Source: Maribacter antarcticus DSM 21422 (GTDB lineage Bacteria > Bacteroidota > Bacteroidia > Flavobacteriales > Flavobacteriaceae). Taken from it: a DNA stretch of 64,000 nucleotides. Below are positions 8,639 to 18,842 of the stretch, piece by piece. The notes beneath the pieces are model-generated. The model made no database searches. It was not told the origin of the DNA and saw nothing but the letters and a program-made list of their open reading frames with translations. The translations under genes were made by a program, and so were the position numbers. Location of the stretch: positions 682,001 to 746,000 of the forward strand of contig NZ_JHZC01000004.1 in the NCBI RefSeq assembly GCF_000621125.1, given 5' to 3'. Position 1 is the stretch's first letter, and every line of letters starts with the position of its first letter.

Positions 8639-9241
8639 TTACAGCTTCGTTTTTAAGTCCGTAACATCCTCCGACCCAACGATAAGATGCCAGGTGTGCA
8701 TACCAATAGATGCCGCTACATCCGTATTTTCCTTTGTATCGTCAACAAAATAGGTTTCGTTTGCTACTAAATCATTTTGGTTTAGCACAAAATCGAAAAT
8801 TTCAGTACTGGGTTTTCGCATATGTATTTCGTGAGAAAGGTAAAATTGTTCAAAACACGCTTTAAATCGGTCCCATCGTTCCTTACCCATTGCTTCTTGC
8901 ACATGATGTATATGAAGCTCATTTGTATTGCTTAATAGAAAAAGTCGGTAGTTATCCTCTAATTTTAAGTTTTCTAGAAAGCTGAGGCGCGATTCTGGAA
9001 AATCCTTTAGAATACAATTCCAGGCGATAGTTATTTCGGGCAGGCTTGCATTAGGAACCATACTATTCAATTGAGAAAGAAAATCTTCAGAGGTCATTTT
9101 TCCAACCTCATATATTTTTGCGAGGGTGTCCATCTCTGGAGTTAATTCTGGATAACCAAATAATGCAAGTTGTTTGTATATAGCAGGTTTATCTAAGTCG
9201 ATAAAAATATCCCCAAAGTCAAATACGATGTTTTTAATCAT
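8639..9241 (-). CDS. HAD-family hydrolase (YihX-like)
   Basis: A 200-residue haloacid dehalogenase-type hydrolase. Motif I is VFDFGDIFIDLD near residue 7, of the D-x-G form also found in YihX (alpha-glucose-1-phosphatase), motif II is LFLLSNT, and motif IV is YFVDDTKENTDVA. The Lys of motif III is plausible in HMRKPSTEIF. It is a cytosolic phosphatase, probably for a sugar phosphate or nucleotide; the substrate is inferred only from the family. It overlaps the end of ribD by 8 bases. HAD phosphatases are needed in riboflavin synthesis to dephosphorylate the pyrimidine intermediate, so the coupling to ribD makes that role an attractive but untested possibility. Confidence 0.88.
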   Translation of the reverse strand: MIKNIVFDFGDIFIDLDKPAIYKQLALFGYPELTPEMDTLAKIYEVGKMTSEDFLSQLNSMVPNASLPEITIAWNCILKDFPESRLSFLENLKLEDNYRLFLLSNTNELHIHHVQEAMGKERWDRFKACFEQFYLSHEIHMRKPSTEIFDFVLNQNDLVANETYFVDDTKENTDVAASIGMHTWHLIVGSEDVTDLKTKL

Positions 9242-10310
9242 GTTGTAAAATTATTAAGTCGTCTTGTTCTATTTTTTTTGATGTTACCTTAGTTCCATTT
9301 ATACTAGGTGCCTTAATTCCTACTTTAAATAAGGATGGCCCTTTAAAAATTCGCGCTTCGTTCCACAGGTTTTTATCTATGAAGGATTGTAATGTCCTTG
9401 TTCCTCCTTCTATAAGAATACTCTGTATGTTTAGAAGGTATAATTGACTGCAGATGGCTTCGGCACTAGGTTGCAACTGATCTAATACTATATAATCTAT
9501 ACCGTTAACGAATTGAGAGGTGTCCTTTACGCTTGTAAATACGATTGTTTTCTGTTTTTTATCTAGTACTTGGTAGGTTGGGGGTACTTTAAGATTTTTG
9601 TCAATAACAACTCTGATGGGTGATTTACCGGACCACAAACGAACGTCTAGTTTGGGGTTGTCTTCCAAGACCGTTGTGGTACCTACCAAAATAGCTTGCT
9701 CCTCACTACGCCACTTATGAACTATTTGTCTCGATAATTTGCCAGTTATCCAATACGGTTCGGGCTCTGTATTTCGTAGCTTTTTTTCAGGAGCGATGAA
9801 ACCATCTGCAGTTTCTGCCCATTTCAAGATAATATAAGGACGTTTATTATTGTGAAACGTTAAAAACCGCTTGTGGTGTTCCCTACACTCTTTTTCCAAG
9901 ATGCCTATAAGCACATTACAACCCGCGTCTTTCAATTTCTGAATCCCTTTTCCGGCTACTTTTTCATGTGGGTCAAGAAGACCTACCACAACCCTTTGTA
10001 TGTTATGTTCTGTAATCATATCGGCACAAGGAGGCGTCTTTCCAAAGTGTGAACAAGGTTCTAGGCTTACGTATAAAGTTGATTGTGGTAATACTTCTTT
10101 TCTCTTTACCGATGCAATAGCGTTAACCTCGGCATGGGCACCACCAAACGGACTCGTATAACCCTCTCCGATAATCAGATTATTGTGAACAATTACCGCG
10201 CCTACCATTGGGTTTGGTGCCGTTGTTCCTAGTCCATTTTTGGCCAGTTGTATACAGCGACGCATAAATTTTTCATCCAAAATACCTTGACTCATTTTTA
10301 CATCGGTCAC
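9234..10310 (-). CDS. ribD: Bifunctional riboflavin biosynthesis deaminase/reductase RibD
   Basis: Catalyses the deamination and reduction steps of riboflavin synthesis after GTP cyclohydrolase II. The N-terminal deaminase has the zinc motif HAE at residues 59-61 and Cys86/Cys95 in EPCSHFGKTPPC. The C-terminal reductase domain (about 150-358) shows LKWAETADGFIA and ILIEGGTRTLQSFI. The length of 358 residues is standard. It is the first gene of a minus-strand run with a HAD hydrolase that overlaps its 3' end. No other rib gene is in the window and no FMN riboswitch is visible in the 108 bases upstream. Confidence 0.97.
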   Translation of the reverse strand: MTDVKMSQGILDEKFMRRCIQLAKNGLGTTAPNPMVGAVIVHNNLIIGEGYTSPFGGAHAEVNAIASVKRKEVLPQSTLYVSLEPCSHFGKTPPCADMITEHNIQRVVVGLLDPHEKVAGKGIQKLKDAGCNVLIGILEKECREHHKRFLTFHNNKRPYIILKWAETADGFIAPEKKLRNTEPEPYWITGKLSRQIVHKWRSEEQAILVGTTTVLEDNPKLDVRLWSGKSPIRVVIDKNLKVPPTYQVLDKKQKTIVFTSVKDTSQFVNGIDYIVLDQLQPSAEAICSQLYLLNIQSILIEGGTRTLQSFIDKNLWNEARIFKGPSLFKVGIKAPSINGTKVTSKKIEQDDLIILQHD

Positions 10311-10418
10311 TGTTTGTATCTTTTTATTTTTCCTATGCCTTAGGGTTTACGATTTTACACATTTCACCTATCTTCACACCCCAAAAATAATACTTTAAAA
10401 TCTATAAAAACGGATACT

Positions 10419-10904
10419 GTGGAAACTGCTGTAATAAGAGAAATCACGAAATCTGATAATGCCGATATCGCTCGTGTCATCAGAAAGGTGTTGGTAGAAC
10501 TTGGTGTGCCAAAAGTAGGAACGGCCTATGCAGATACTGCCTTGGATTATATGTTCGAGAATTACGATGTGCCTAAAGCCACCTATTTTATAGTAGAACA
10601 GAATGGAGAGATTCTTGGATGTGCAGGAGTAGCTCTGTTGGAAAACTATGATGGCAACTGCTGCGAGCTGCAAAAAATGTATTTTCTAGAGGCTGCTAGA
10701 GGCAAGGGTATAGGAAGTCAAATGATAGCGACTTGCCTAGCTCAAGCAAAGGCGTTTGGTTTTGAACAGTGTTATCTAGAAACCATGCCCTATATGGCAG
10801 CTGCCCAAAAACTATATAAAAAATCTGGCTTCAACTATATTGACGCCCCTATGGGAAATACAGGACACTTTTCATGTCCCGTTTGGATGCTAAAAACACT
10901 CTAA
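10419..10904 (+). CDS. GNAT-family N-acetyltransferase with GTG start
   Basis: A 161-residue GNAT protein starting at GTG 10419; no nearer in-frame ATG exists. The region IREITKSDNADIARVIRKVL is the first strand/helix, and the acetyl-CoA loop is AARGKGIGSQMI near residue 92-103. The ending AAQKLYKKSGFNYIDAPMGNTGHFSCPVW matches a group of small-molecule acetyltransferases common in Bacteroidota. The substrate is unknown. Its TAA overlaps the ATG of prmC (TAATG), so the two are coupled; a role linked to translation, like that of PrmC, is possible but not shown. Confidence 0.9.
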   Translation: METAVIREITKSDNADIARVIRKVLVELGVPKVGTAYADTALDYMFENYDVPKATYFIVEQNGEILGCAGVALLENYDGNCCELQKMYFLEAARGKGIGSQMIATCLAQAKAFGFEQCYLETMPYMAAAQKLYKKSGFNYIDAPMGNTGHFSCPVWMLKTL

Positions 10905-11773
10905 TGATGCTTTTAAAGGAGATTAAGATTGTTTTTCATACTGAACTAGATAGGCACTACGGCGCTCAAGAAGTTGCTAGTTTCTTTTACTTATTGATAG
11001 ATTATTTCCTTGGATTAGAGAAATTCGTCTTGGCTCTTCAACCAGAGCTTGTGATAGGTAAGGAAAGCGAAGCACTTTTGTTTAATGCAATTACTCAATT
11101 AAAACAAGATATTCCCATTCAATATATTATCGGTGAGACGGGATTTATGGACCTGATATTTAAGGTATCTCCAAGTGTTCTTATTCCGAGACCGGAGACC
11201 GAAGATTTAGTACGATGGATAGTAGCCGACAATCAGGGGAAACCTAGTCAATATTTAAGTATTTTAGATATTGGAACAGGAAGCGGTTGCATTTCCATCA
11301 GTTTGGCTAAAGGCTTAGAGGGGTGTAAGATGAAGGCTATGGATATTTCTTCGGATGCCTTGGAGCTAGCAAAAGCCAACGCTGTATCTAATGGAGTGAA
11401 AATAGACTTTTTACAACATGATATTTTAAAAGGCGAACCAGAGCTAGAGGCTTCAGTATCCTTTGATATTATAGTGTCTAACCCGCCTTATGTGAGGGAG
11501 TTAGAAAAAAAAGAGATGCAGGCAAATGTGCTGAACCACGAACCTAAAATAGCACTTTTTATACCGGATGAAGACCCATTGCTTTTCTATAAAGCTATTG
11601 CCTCATTTGCAGCGCAGCACTTGGTAAAGAATGGCAGTCTCTATCTAGAAATAAATCAATATTTGGGAGCTGAAACGGTAGCGTTGCTTCAGTCTTATCC
11701 TTTTAAAGCAGTAGAATTGAGAAAAGATATTTTTGGAAACGATCGCATGATTAAGGCAGTTAGAAGTATTTAG
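10904..11773 (+). CDS. prmC: Peptide chain release factor N5-glutamine methyltransferase
   Basis: Methylates the GGQ glutamine of release factors RF1/RF2, which speeds translation termination. An N-terminal helical domain (residues 1-80) precedes a Rossmann methyltransferase domain with the SAM loop LDIGTGSGCISISLA and the catalytic NPPY motif in SNPPYVRE. I chose the ATG at 10904, which overlaps the previous stop as TAATG; the open frame extends 30 bases further but those residues do not belong to the family. This gives 289 residues, a normal length. Confidence 0.96.
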   Translation: MMLLKEIKIVFHTELDRHYGAQEVASFFYLLIDYFLGLEKFVLALQPELVIGKESEALLFNAITQLKQDIPIQYIIGETGFMDLIFKVSPSVLIPRPETEDLVRWIVADNQGKPSQYLSILDIGTGSGCISISLAKGLEGCKMKAMDISSDALELAKANAVSNGVKIDFLQHDILKGEPELEASVSFDIIVSNPPYVRELEKKEMQANVLNHEPKIALFIPDEDPLLFYKAIASFAAQHLVKNGSLYLEINQYLGAETVALLQSYPFKAVELRKDIFGNDRMIKAVRSI

Positions 11774-11804
11774 TTGTAGTATGTAGCAGGAGTTGTATTG
11801 ATTT

Positions 11805-11842
11805 TATTTTTGAGCTAGAAGTTGAGCATGATGCTTGAACTT
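11805..11842 (+). promoter_or_regulatory. Candidate -7 element and hairpin before the LOG gene
   Basis: TATTTTTG at 11805-11812 fits the TAnnTTTG -7 element, 67 bases upstream of the LOG ATG, without a well-placed -33 TTG. Directly after it, 11819-11842 forms an imperfect inverted repeat (AAGTTGAGCAT pairing with ATGCTTGAACTT). This could be a hairpin in the 5' leader; there is no T tail, so it is not a standard terminator. Confidence 0.35.
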
Positions 11843-11878
11843 TACCAAAGTAAATAGATTAAATTATAAAAAAAGCTA

Positions 11879-14454
<2,576 letters not shown>

Positions 14455-14504
14455 TACTCACTGGTTTTAAAACCTTCGAAAAAAAGAAGTTCTGAAGACC
14501 CGTC

Positions 14505-14539
14505 TTGTATAAAAATTAAATCTATTCTATTTAGGTTTG
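14505..14539 (+). promoter_or_regulatory. Candidate promoter for the antiporter gene
   Basis: TAGGTTTG at 14532-14539 fits the TAnnTTTG -7 element, with a TTG at 14505-14507 24 bases upstream. The ATG is 61 bases downstream. The spacer is slightly long, so the -33 part is uncertain. Confidence 0.4.
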
Positions 14540-14600
14540 TTGTAGTTAGTTAAAAATTACAAATAAACGATTAAGACACTAAGCTGAAAAAAATAACACT

Positions 14601-15848
14601 ATGGATTACTTTATCATCGCATCAATACTTGTTTTCATATCGGCCATATTTGGTTATATCAATGTTCGATTCCTAAAGTTACCTAACACCATTGGGTTAA
14701 TGCTTATTACAATTGTCTTTACCTTGGCGGTATTTGGTATTAGTTATTTTGATGATACCTTACTGACTGCTGAGAAATATATTATAAGTCAAATTGATTT
14801 TAGGACTGTTCTGCTGGACGTAATGCTGAGTTTTCTACTTTTCGCAGGAGCCTTACATACCAATTTTGAACAGTTAAAAGTCCAGCGGTGGCCAATTTTT
14901 GTCTTTTCTACCTTAGGGGTTCTGGTATCTACCTTTTTAGTGGGAACTTTTATGTTTTATATTTTACAATTGTTTGGGCTAGAGGTGAATTTTATTTACT
15001 GCTTGCTTTTTGGTTCTTTGATTTCTCCAACAGATCCTATCGCAGTACTTGGAATTTTAAAACAAGCCGGAGCTCCTAAAAATTTGGAAACTAAAATTGT
15101 AGGAGAGTCATTGTTTAATGACGGAGTAGGAGTAGTCGTATTTTTAACTATTTTTCAATTGGCTTCTTCAAGCACTGGGGAGATTGACCCATTTGCCATT
15201 TTAGAACTTTTTGGTGTAGAGGTTATCGGCGGTATTTTATTAGGGTTATTGATAGGTTGGATTACGTACAGATTAATGCGCTCCATAGATGATTATGACA
15301 TTGAAGTAATTATTACCCTTGCTGCCGTAATGATGGGTACCGTAGTGGCTCAAAAATTTCACCTTTCTGCCCCATTGGCTATGGTAACGGCCGGCCTGGT
15401 CGTAGGTAATGATACCGTGCGGCACTCGGCTATGTCCAATACTACGGAGATTTATGTAGACAAATTTTGGGAGTTGTTAGATATTTTACTGAACACCTTA
15501 TTGTTTGTATTGATAGGGATGGAGATGCTGGTCATATCCTTTGAGTTTAATTATGTGATTGCAGGGCTTGTTGCTATACCCGTCGTATTGGTCTGTCGGT
15601 ATTTATCGCTCTTATTGCCAATTAAATTCTTTGAGAAAAAATTGGATTTTGTTCCTAAAACTAACCTTGTTATGACTTGGGGTGGTCTACGCGGTGGTAT
15701 CTCTATTGCCTTGGCATTAGGATTAACCCAAGACATGCATCGAGACCTCTTTTTGGTCATCACGTATGTTGTAGTTGTCTTTTCTATTATAGTACAAGGT
15801 CTTACCGTTGGTAAACTAGTAAAAAAAGTTGCCGGACATGCTGCCTAA
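14601..15848 (+). CDS. Sodium:proton antiporter, CPA1/NhaP type
   Basis: A 415-residue inner-membrane protein with about twelve hydrophobic segments. Key features are SLISPTDPIAVLGILKQAGAP (the unwound TDP helix of NhaP-type exchangers), GESLFNDGVGVVVFLTI containing the paired acidic ion-binding region (FND), and TWGGLRGGISIALALG near the C-terminus, the conserved arginine-bearing helix. It exchanges Na+ or another cation for protons and supports pH and salt homeostasis, sensible for a marine bacterium. It lacks the long cytosolic tail of some CPA1 members. The 3' end overlaps the small protein gene at 15838 by 11 bases. Confidence 0.94.
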   Translation: MDYFIIASILVFISAIFGYINVRFLKLPNTIGLMLITIVFTLAVFGISYFDDTLLTAEKYIISQIDFRTVLLDVMLSFLLFAGALHTNFEQLKVQRWPIFVFSTLGVLVSTFLVGTFMFYILQLFGLEVNFIYCLLFGSLISPTDPIAVLGILKQAGAPKNLETKIVGESLFNDGVGVVVFLTIFQLASSSTGEIDPFAILELFGVEVIGGILLGLLIGWITYRLMRSIDDYDIEVIITLAAVMMGTVVAQKFHLSAPLAMVTAGLVVGNDTVRHSAMSNTTEIYVDKFWELLDILLNTLLFVLIGMEMLVISFEFNYVIAGLVAIPVVLVCRYLSLLLPIKFFEKKLDFVPKTNLVMTWGGLRGGISIALALGLTQDMHRDLFLVITYVVVVFSIIVQGLTVGKLVKKVAGHAA

Positions 15849-16140
15849 AGACTATCCCGAATTTGAACAGACTTTGTCTCAGTCAATTCCTCCTGCAAAT
15901 TGGCCTTTAGCTCTGCAGTCTATTTGGTTTGATGCCAAAGGTGATTGGGAAGCTTCTCATAATATTGCCCAAGACATGCATGACACCATGGGCAGTTGGT
16001 TACATGCTTATTTACATAGAAAGGAAGGCGACCGTTTTAATGCTGGCTATTGGTACCGCCAAGCGGGCAAGACCTATCCAGAAATTTCTTTGAAGGAAGA
16101 GCTAAAGCTTATTGTGAAGTTTATTTTGGGGAATGCGTAA
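15838..16140 (+). CDS. Small conserved protein of unknown function coupled to the antiporter
   Basis: A 100-residue soluble protein from the ATG at 15838, overlapping the antiporter 3' end. It is rich in Trp, His and acidic residues. Segments such as SIWFDAKGDWEASHNIAQD, the HAYLHRKEGD block and NAGYWYRQAGKTYPEIS look like a conserved family found in many bacteria, but I cannot name a function. The overlap indicates co-translation with the antiporter. It is not a shadow frame: a diverged copy of its 3' end lies at 16836-16934 and keeps the reading frame apart from a 6-base in-frame deletion, which shows selection on this frame in the past. Confidence 0.8.
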   Translation: MLPKDYPEFEQTLSQSIPPANWPLALQSIWFDAKGDWEASHNIAQDMHDTMGSWLHAYLHRKEGDRFNAGYWYRQAGKTYPEISLKEELKLIVKFILGNA

Positions 16141-16363
16141 GGGTTTATTATCGCTTTTACTCTAGTCTGTCAACGAAATGTTTATCAGTTATCCTTTCTA
16201 TTTTGCAAAAGCATTCTTATTTGGTGTTCAGAATCAAGGATAAAATAAAAACCTGCTAGTGAGTTTAGTAGGGTTAATTTTTTCTAGTTCAAAAGGATTA
16301 ATTCCCTTTACTTAGTAAAAAACTACCATCACCTGTAAAGTTAGTTACCTGAATAGTCACGGT

Positions 16364-16724
16364 TTATATTCCAGAAACTCCTGAGGAGGTAACACCACCT
16401 GTGGTATCGGGTTCAGTACCGCCATCGATAGTGCGATTTAATACGATACTTCCTTCAGAATCTTCAACGGTAATTTGAAATGTCCCTACCGTAGCAGTTA
16501 TAATGTCTGTATTGTAGTCTGCCGTACTAAGGTTGTTGTTCCAAATAAAGGAACGCGAATCAGAACCTTCAACACCTGTAAAACTGGCATCAATAGCGCC
16601 GTTAAAATCTGAACGGTCTCCCACTAGGACTGTACCGTTAACGGTTACAGCTACAGAGCGGTCGTCATCTTTGTCACATGCCACACAAAAGAGGACTGTA
16701 ACTAAAAGTGCTGCTATTTTTCAC
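16364..16724 (-). pseudogene. Small lipoprotein gene with frameshifted signal peptide
   Basis: The open frame 16364-16684 encodes an acidic beta-rich protein (TVLVGDRSDFNGAIDASFTG, GTFQITVEDSEGSIVLNRTI) with a Gly/Ser/Thr-rich tail. Read upstream in the same frame, the codons spell KIAALLVTVLFCVACDKDDD, a clear lipoprotein signal with lipobox FCVAC. No start codon exists in that frame: a TGA lies at 16721-16723. A GTG at 16722-16724 is one base out of frame, separated by a run of five A residues. A one-base gain or two-base loss in the A run would explain this. Either the gene is dead, or the base call is wrong. An in-frame GTG at 16684 would give a protein without a signal. The protein family is unknown to me. 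Confidence 0.65.
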
Positions 16725-16835
16725 AATATTTATTATGATGTAACGGCATAAAAGAAAAATATTTTATAACTATTTTTTATGTGTTCTTTTAATTTTTGTT
16801 GTGGAGTCGTTTTTATTTAAGAAAAACGAGTTTGT

Positions 16836-16934
16836 TTTATTGCTACGTATCGGTACCTAGGCGAGACCTATCCAGAAATTTCCTTGAGGGAAGAGCTAAG
16901 AGAGATTGTGGAGTTTATTTTGGCAAATGCGTGA
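16836..16934 (+). pseudogene. Decayed duplicate of the 3' end of the gene at 15838-16140
   Basis: These 99 bases match the last third of the small protein gene at 15838-16140. Translated, the remnant reads FIATYRYLGE then TYPEISLREELREIVEFILANA and a TGA. The intact gene reads FNAGYWYRQAGK then TYPEISLKEELKLIVKFILGNA and a TAA. The DNA match is clear over gagacctatccagaaattt and the following codons, with a 6-base in-frame deletion after the ggtacc. Weaker similarity may extend back to about 16800. There is no start codon, so it is a remnant, probably of a tandem duplication or of a lost paralogue. Confidence 0.85.
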
Positions 16935-17011
16935 TGTATTGTTGTTATCATTTTTGACGTGTTGGTTTTTACCCCAAAGTGTATTTGTTATTAGCACTGA
17001 AAAATGTAGGT

Positions 17012-17794
17012 TTAATCAAGCTCTTTTATTCTGATATTTCTAAAAGAAACCTTTCCAGGGTGATCTTGAAAACAGATATAGCCTTTTGTAAATCTTCCAA
17101 AGTCATGCCACCTCGCATCGCCTAAATATTCATAATCTTCTGATTTGCTAAATTTACTATTCTCATACATTCCTTCCCATTTGGGTCCTTGAAGCGGAAA
17201 TGAATTAATTAAAACACTATTTAACACTACTTCTCCTAAATTAGATTTGTAATCAATTTTTATATGATATGAATTCCATTCGTCCGCTGGCTTTGCTGCA
17301 TCCAAAACAGTTGGGGCAGACAAATCGTATAAAGCCCCAATATAATGTTTGCGGGCCTCTAAATCTTCCATAATATTATTTAGCTCAATTTCACCGCCTA
17401 GTACCTTTTCAGGAGCATCATAAATTGCATGATCTAAAATTTGAATTTCTTGTCCTGTTTGATAGGGATATTTATATTTTTCGTCTTCCCTAACACCCCA
17501 TAAAAAACCACTATTGCCACCAGGCATAATTTTCCAATCAAATTGAATTTCAAAATTACCATACACGTTGTTAGACAATAAACTTGCATCGCCTTCTCCT
17601 GATTCCATATCGGATACACCATTGAAAATTAGCATTCCATTTTCAACAATCCAACCTTTTTTAGACCCATTATTCTGAAAAATATGCCAACCTTCTAATG
17701 AATTATCTACGATTAAAGGTTTCCATTCAGAATTAGGTGGTGCACAATTTAATAGCGCAATCAAAATTATCAAGGAGCACAATATATTTTTCAT
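17012..17794 (-). CDS. DUF1080 (3-keto-disaccharide hydrolase-type) lipoprotein
   Basis: A 260-residue secreted lipoprotein: signal MKNILCSLIILIALLNCAPP with lipobox LLNC. The body is a DUF1080 concanavalin-like beta-sandwich, shown by NSLEGWHIFQNNGSKKGWIVENGMLIFNG, FEIQFDWKIMPGGNSGFLWGV, EIQILDHAIYDAP and the final GKVSFRNIRIKEL. The Pfam family is named 3-keto-disaccharide hydrolase and members bind or cleave glycans; they are abundant in Bacteroidota and Planctomycetes. It stands alone on the minus strand with no carbohydrate-utilisation partners next to it. Confidence 0.9.
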   Translation of the reverse strand: MKNILCSLIILIALLNCAPPNSEWKPLIVDNSLEGWHIFQNNGSKKGWIVENGMLIFNGVSDMESGEGDASLLSNNVYGNFEIQFDWKIMPGGNSGFLWGVREDEKYKYPYQTGQEIQILDHAIYDAPEKVLGGEIELNNIMEDLEARKHYIGALYDLSAPTVLDAAKPADEWNSYHIKIDYKSNLGEVVLNSVLINSFPLQGPKWEGMYENSKFSKSEDYEYLGDARWHDFGRFTKGYICFQDHPGKVSFRNIRIKELD

Positions 17795-18425
17795 ACGTAG
17801 TAAAATTAAGATGGCATAGTTCTAGGTAATTCTTACTGTAGCTCGGTTATGGTTGTTTTTTAAATTTTACCTAAGCTATTTTGACCTTCGTTTATGCAAA
17901 TTACAATTATTTCAAGTTTTTTATTTTGTAAAACCAATTTTTTCTGTGTCTTTTTTATCAATAAATTTTTTAATACGCAGTACCAAGATTGAATTCAATG
18001 CAATATTCAATTACATTAAACGCGCGGTACTGTAGTTTGAGTCCATACGTTAAAAATAAAGGATAACAAGTTCTTAACAGGTATCATTATGCATCCTTAG
18101 CGTATTCACCAAGTTTGGTTACTAAGGGAGAATTCTCCCCTACTTATTTTCTATTATTAAGCGGACTGCTACATATCAACCTACATGATAAAGATGGTGT
18201 GTCTATTTAATGCCTGACATTGTTTTGGGTAAGAAGAAAAGAATCACTCAGCAATTTTTTTGGCGTGGAAATTACAGTTGTTCGTGAGGTTTTGTTTGGG
18301 GGAGTGAGTAGAGTGTTCTGGGTAATGGTTATAATATATCCTGTTACACTAAAATTTGTGTGGGGCAGAATAAAATTTATGATTAAGGAAGCTCTATACG
18401 GGTATAACAATCCTTTGCTTAACAC
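17795..18425. other. Gene-free stretch of about 630 bases
   Basis: No credible coding sequence is seen. The open frames here are low-complexity, hydrophobic and unlike any family. The one structural element I notice is a perfect 14-base palindrome, GGGAGAATTCTCCC, at 18126-18139. It could be an operator, but its position about 300 bases from the nearest start codon is unusual. The rest may be remnant sequence beyond recognition. Confidence 0.5.
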
Positions 18426-18830
18426 TTACTCACTAAAATATCTTTTTATTGTCGAAAGTAATATATCCTTCATAATCGGTTTTGAAATATAGTCGTTACA
18501 TCCTACTGAGATTGCTTTTTCCCTATCCCCTGAAAGCCCGTAAGCAGTCTGAGCTATTATAATCACATCTGAATTAAATTTGCGTATGTGCTGCGTTGCT
18601 TCGTATCCGCTGTAAATAGGCATCTTTACATCCATCAATATTAAATCTATATCAGGATTAGCGCGGCAAAGCTCAACTGCTTCAAGTCCAGTTCTTGCAT
18701 GAATCATTTCTTGACTTATTTCCTTGAGTATTAAACTTAGAAGAAAATGGGATGACTCATCGTCTTCGGCAATTAGTATTTTTATATTTTTACCTTGTAA
18801 GTGTAGCGTTATATTTTCAGTAATATTCAT
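18426..18830 (-). CDS. Stand-alone response-regulator receiver protein
   Basis: A 134-residue CheY-like receiver with no output domain. The acidic pocket is AEDDESSHFLL (residues 21-31), the phospho-acceptor is Asp67 in LILMDVKMPIYSGYEA, the Thr/Ser switch is in AQTAYGLSG, and Lys is in ISKPI. Its start is 12 bases after the stop of the large PAS histidine kinase on the same strand, so it is almost certainly the kinase's partner, co-transcribed with it. Because it has no DNA-binding domain, it probably acts by protein contact or in a phosphorelay. Confidence 0.95.
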   Translation of the reverse strand: MNITENITLHLQGKNIKILIAEDDESSHFLLSLILKEISQEMIHARTGLEAVELCRANPDIDLILMDVKMPIYSGYEATQHIRKFNSDVIIIAQTAYGLSGDREKAISVGCNDYISKPIMKDILLSTIKRYFSE

Positions 18831-18842
18831 TATTTCAGTTGC

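Noticed and set aside
8639-9241. Loss of the second catalytic Asp in the HAD hydrolase (DFG instead of DxD)
   Set aside because: The D-x-G form is normal in the YihX branch of the family, so it is not evidence of inactivity.
10395-10673. Minus-strand open frame of 92 codons opposite the acetyltransferase
   Set aside because: It is antisense to a clear GNAT gene and has no domain. The same holds for many similar frames throughout the window.
17853-18492. Open frames in the gap between the DUF1080 gene and the receiver gene
   Set aside because: They are low-complexity or opposite to a clear gene, lack any recognisable domain and have no conserved motifs.
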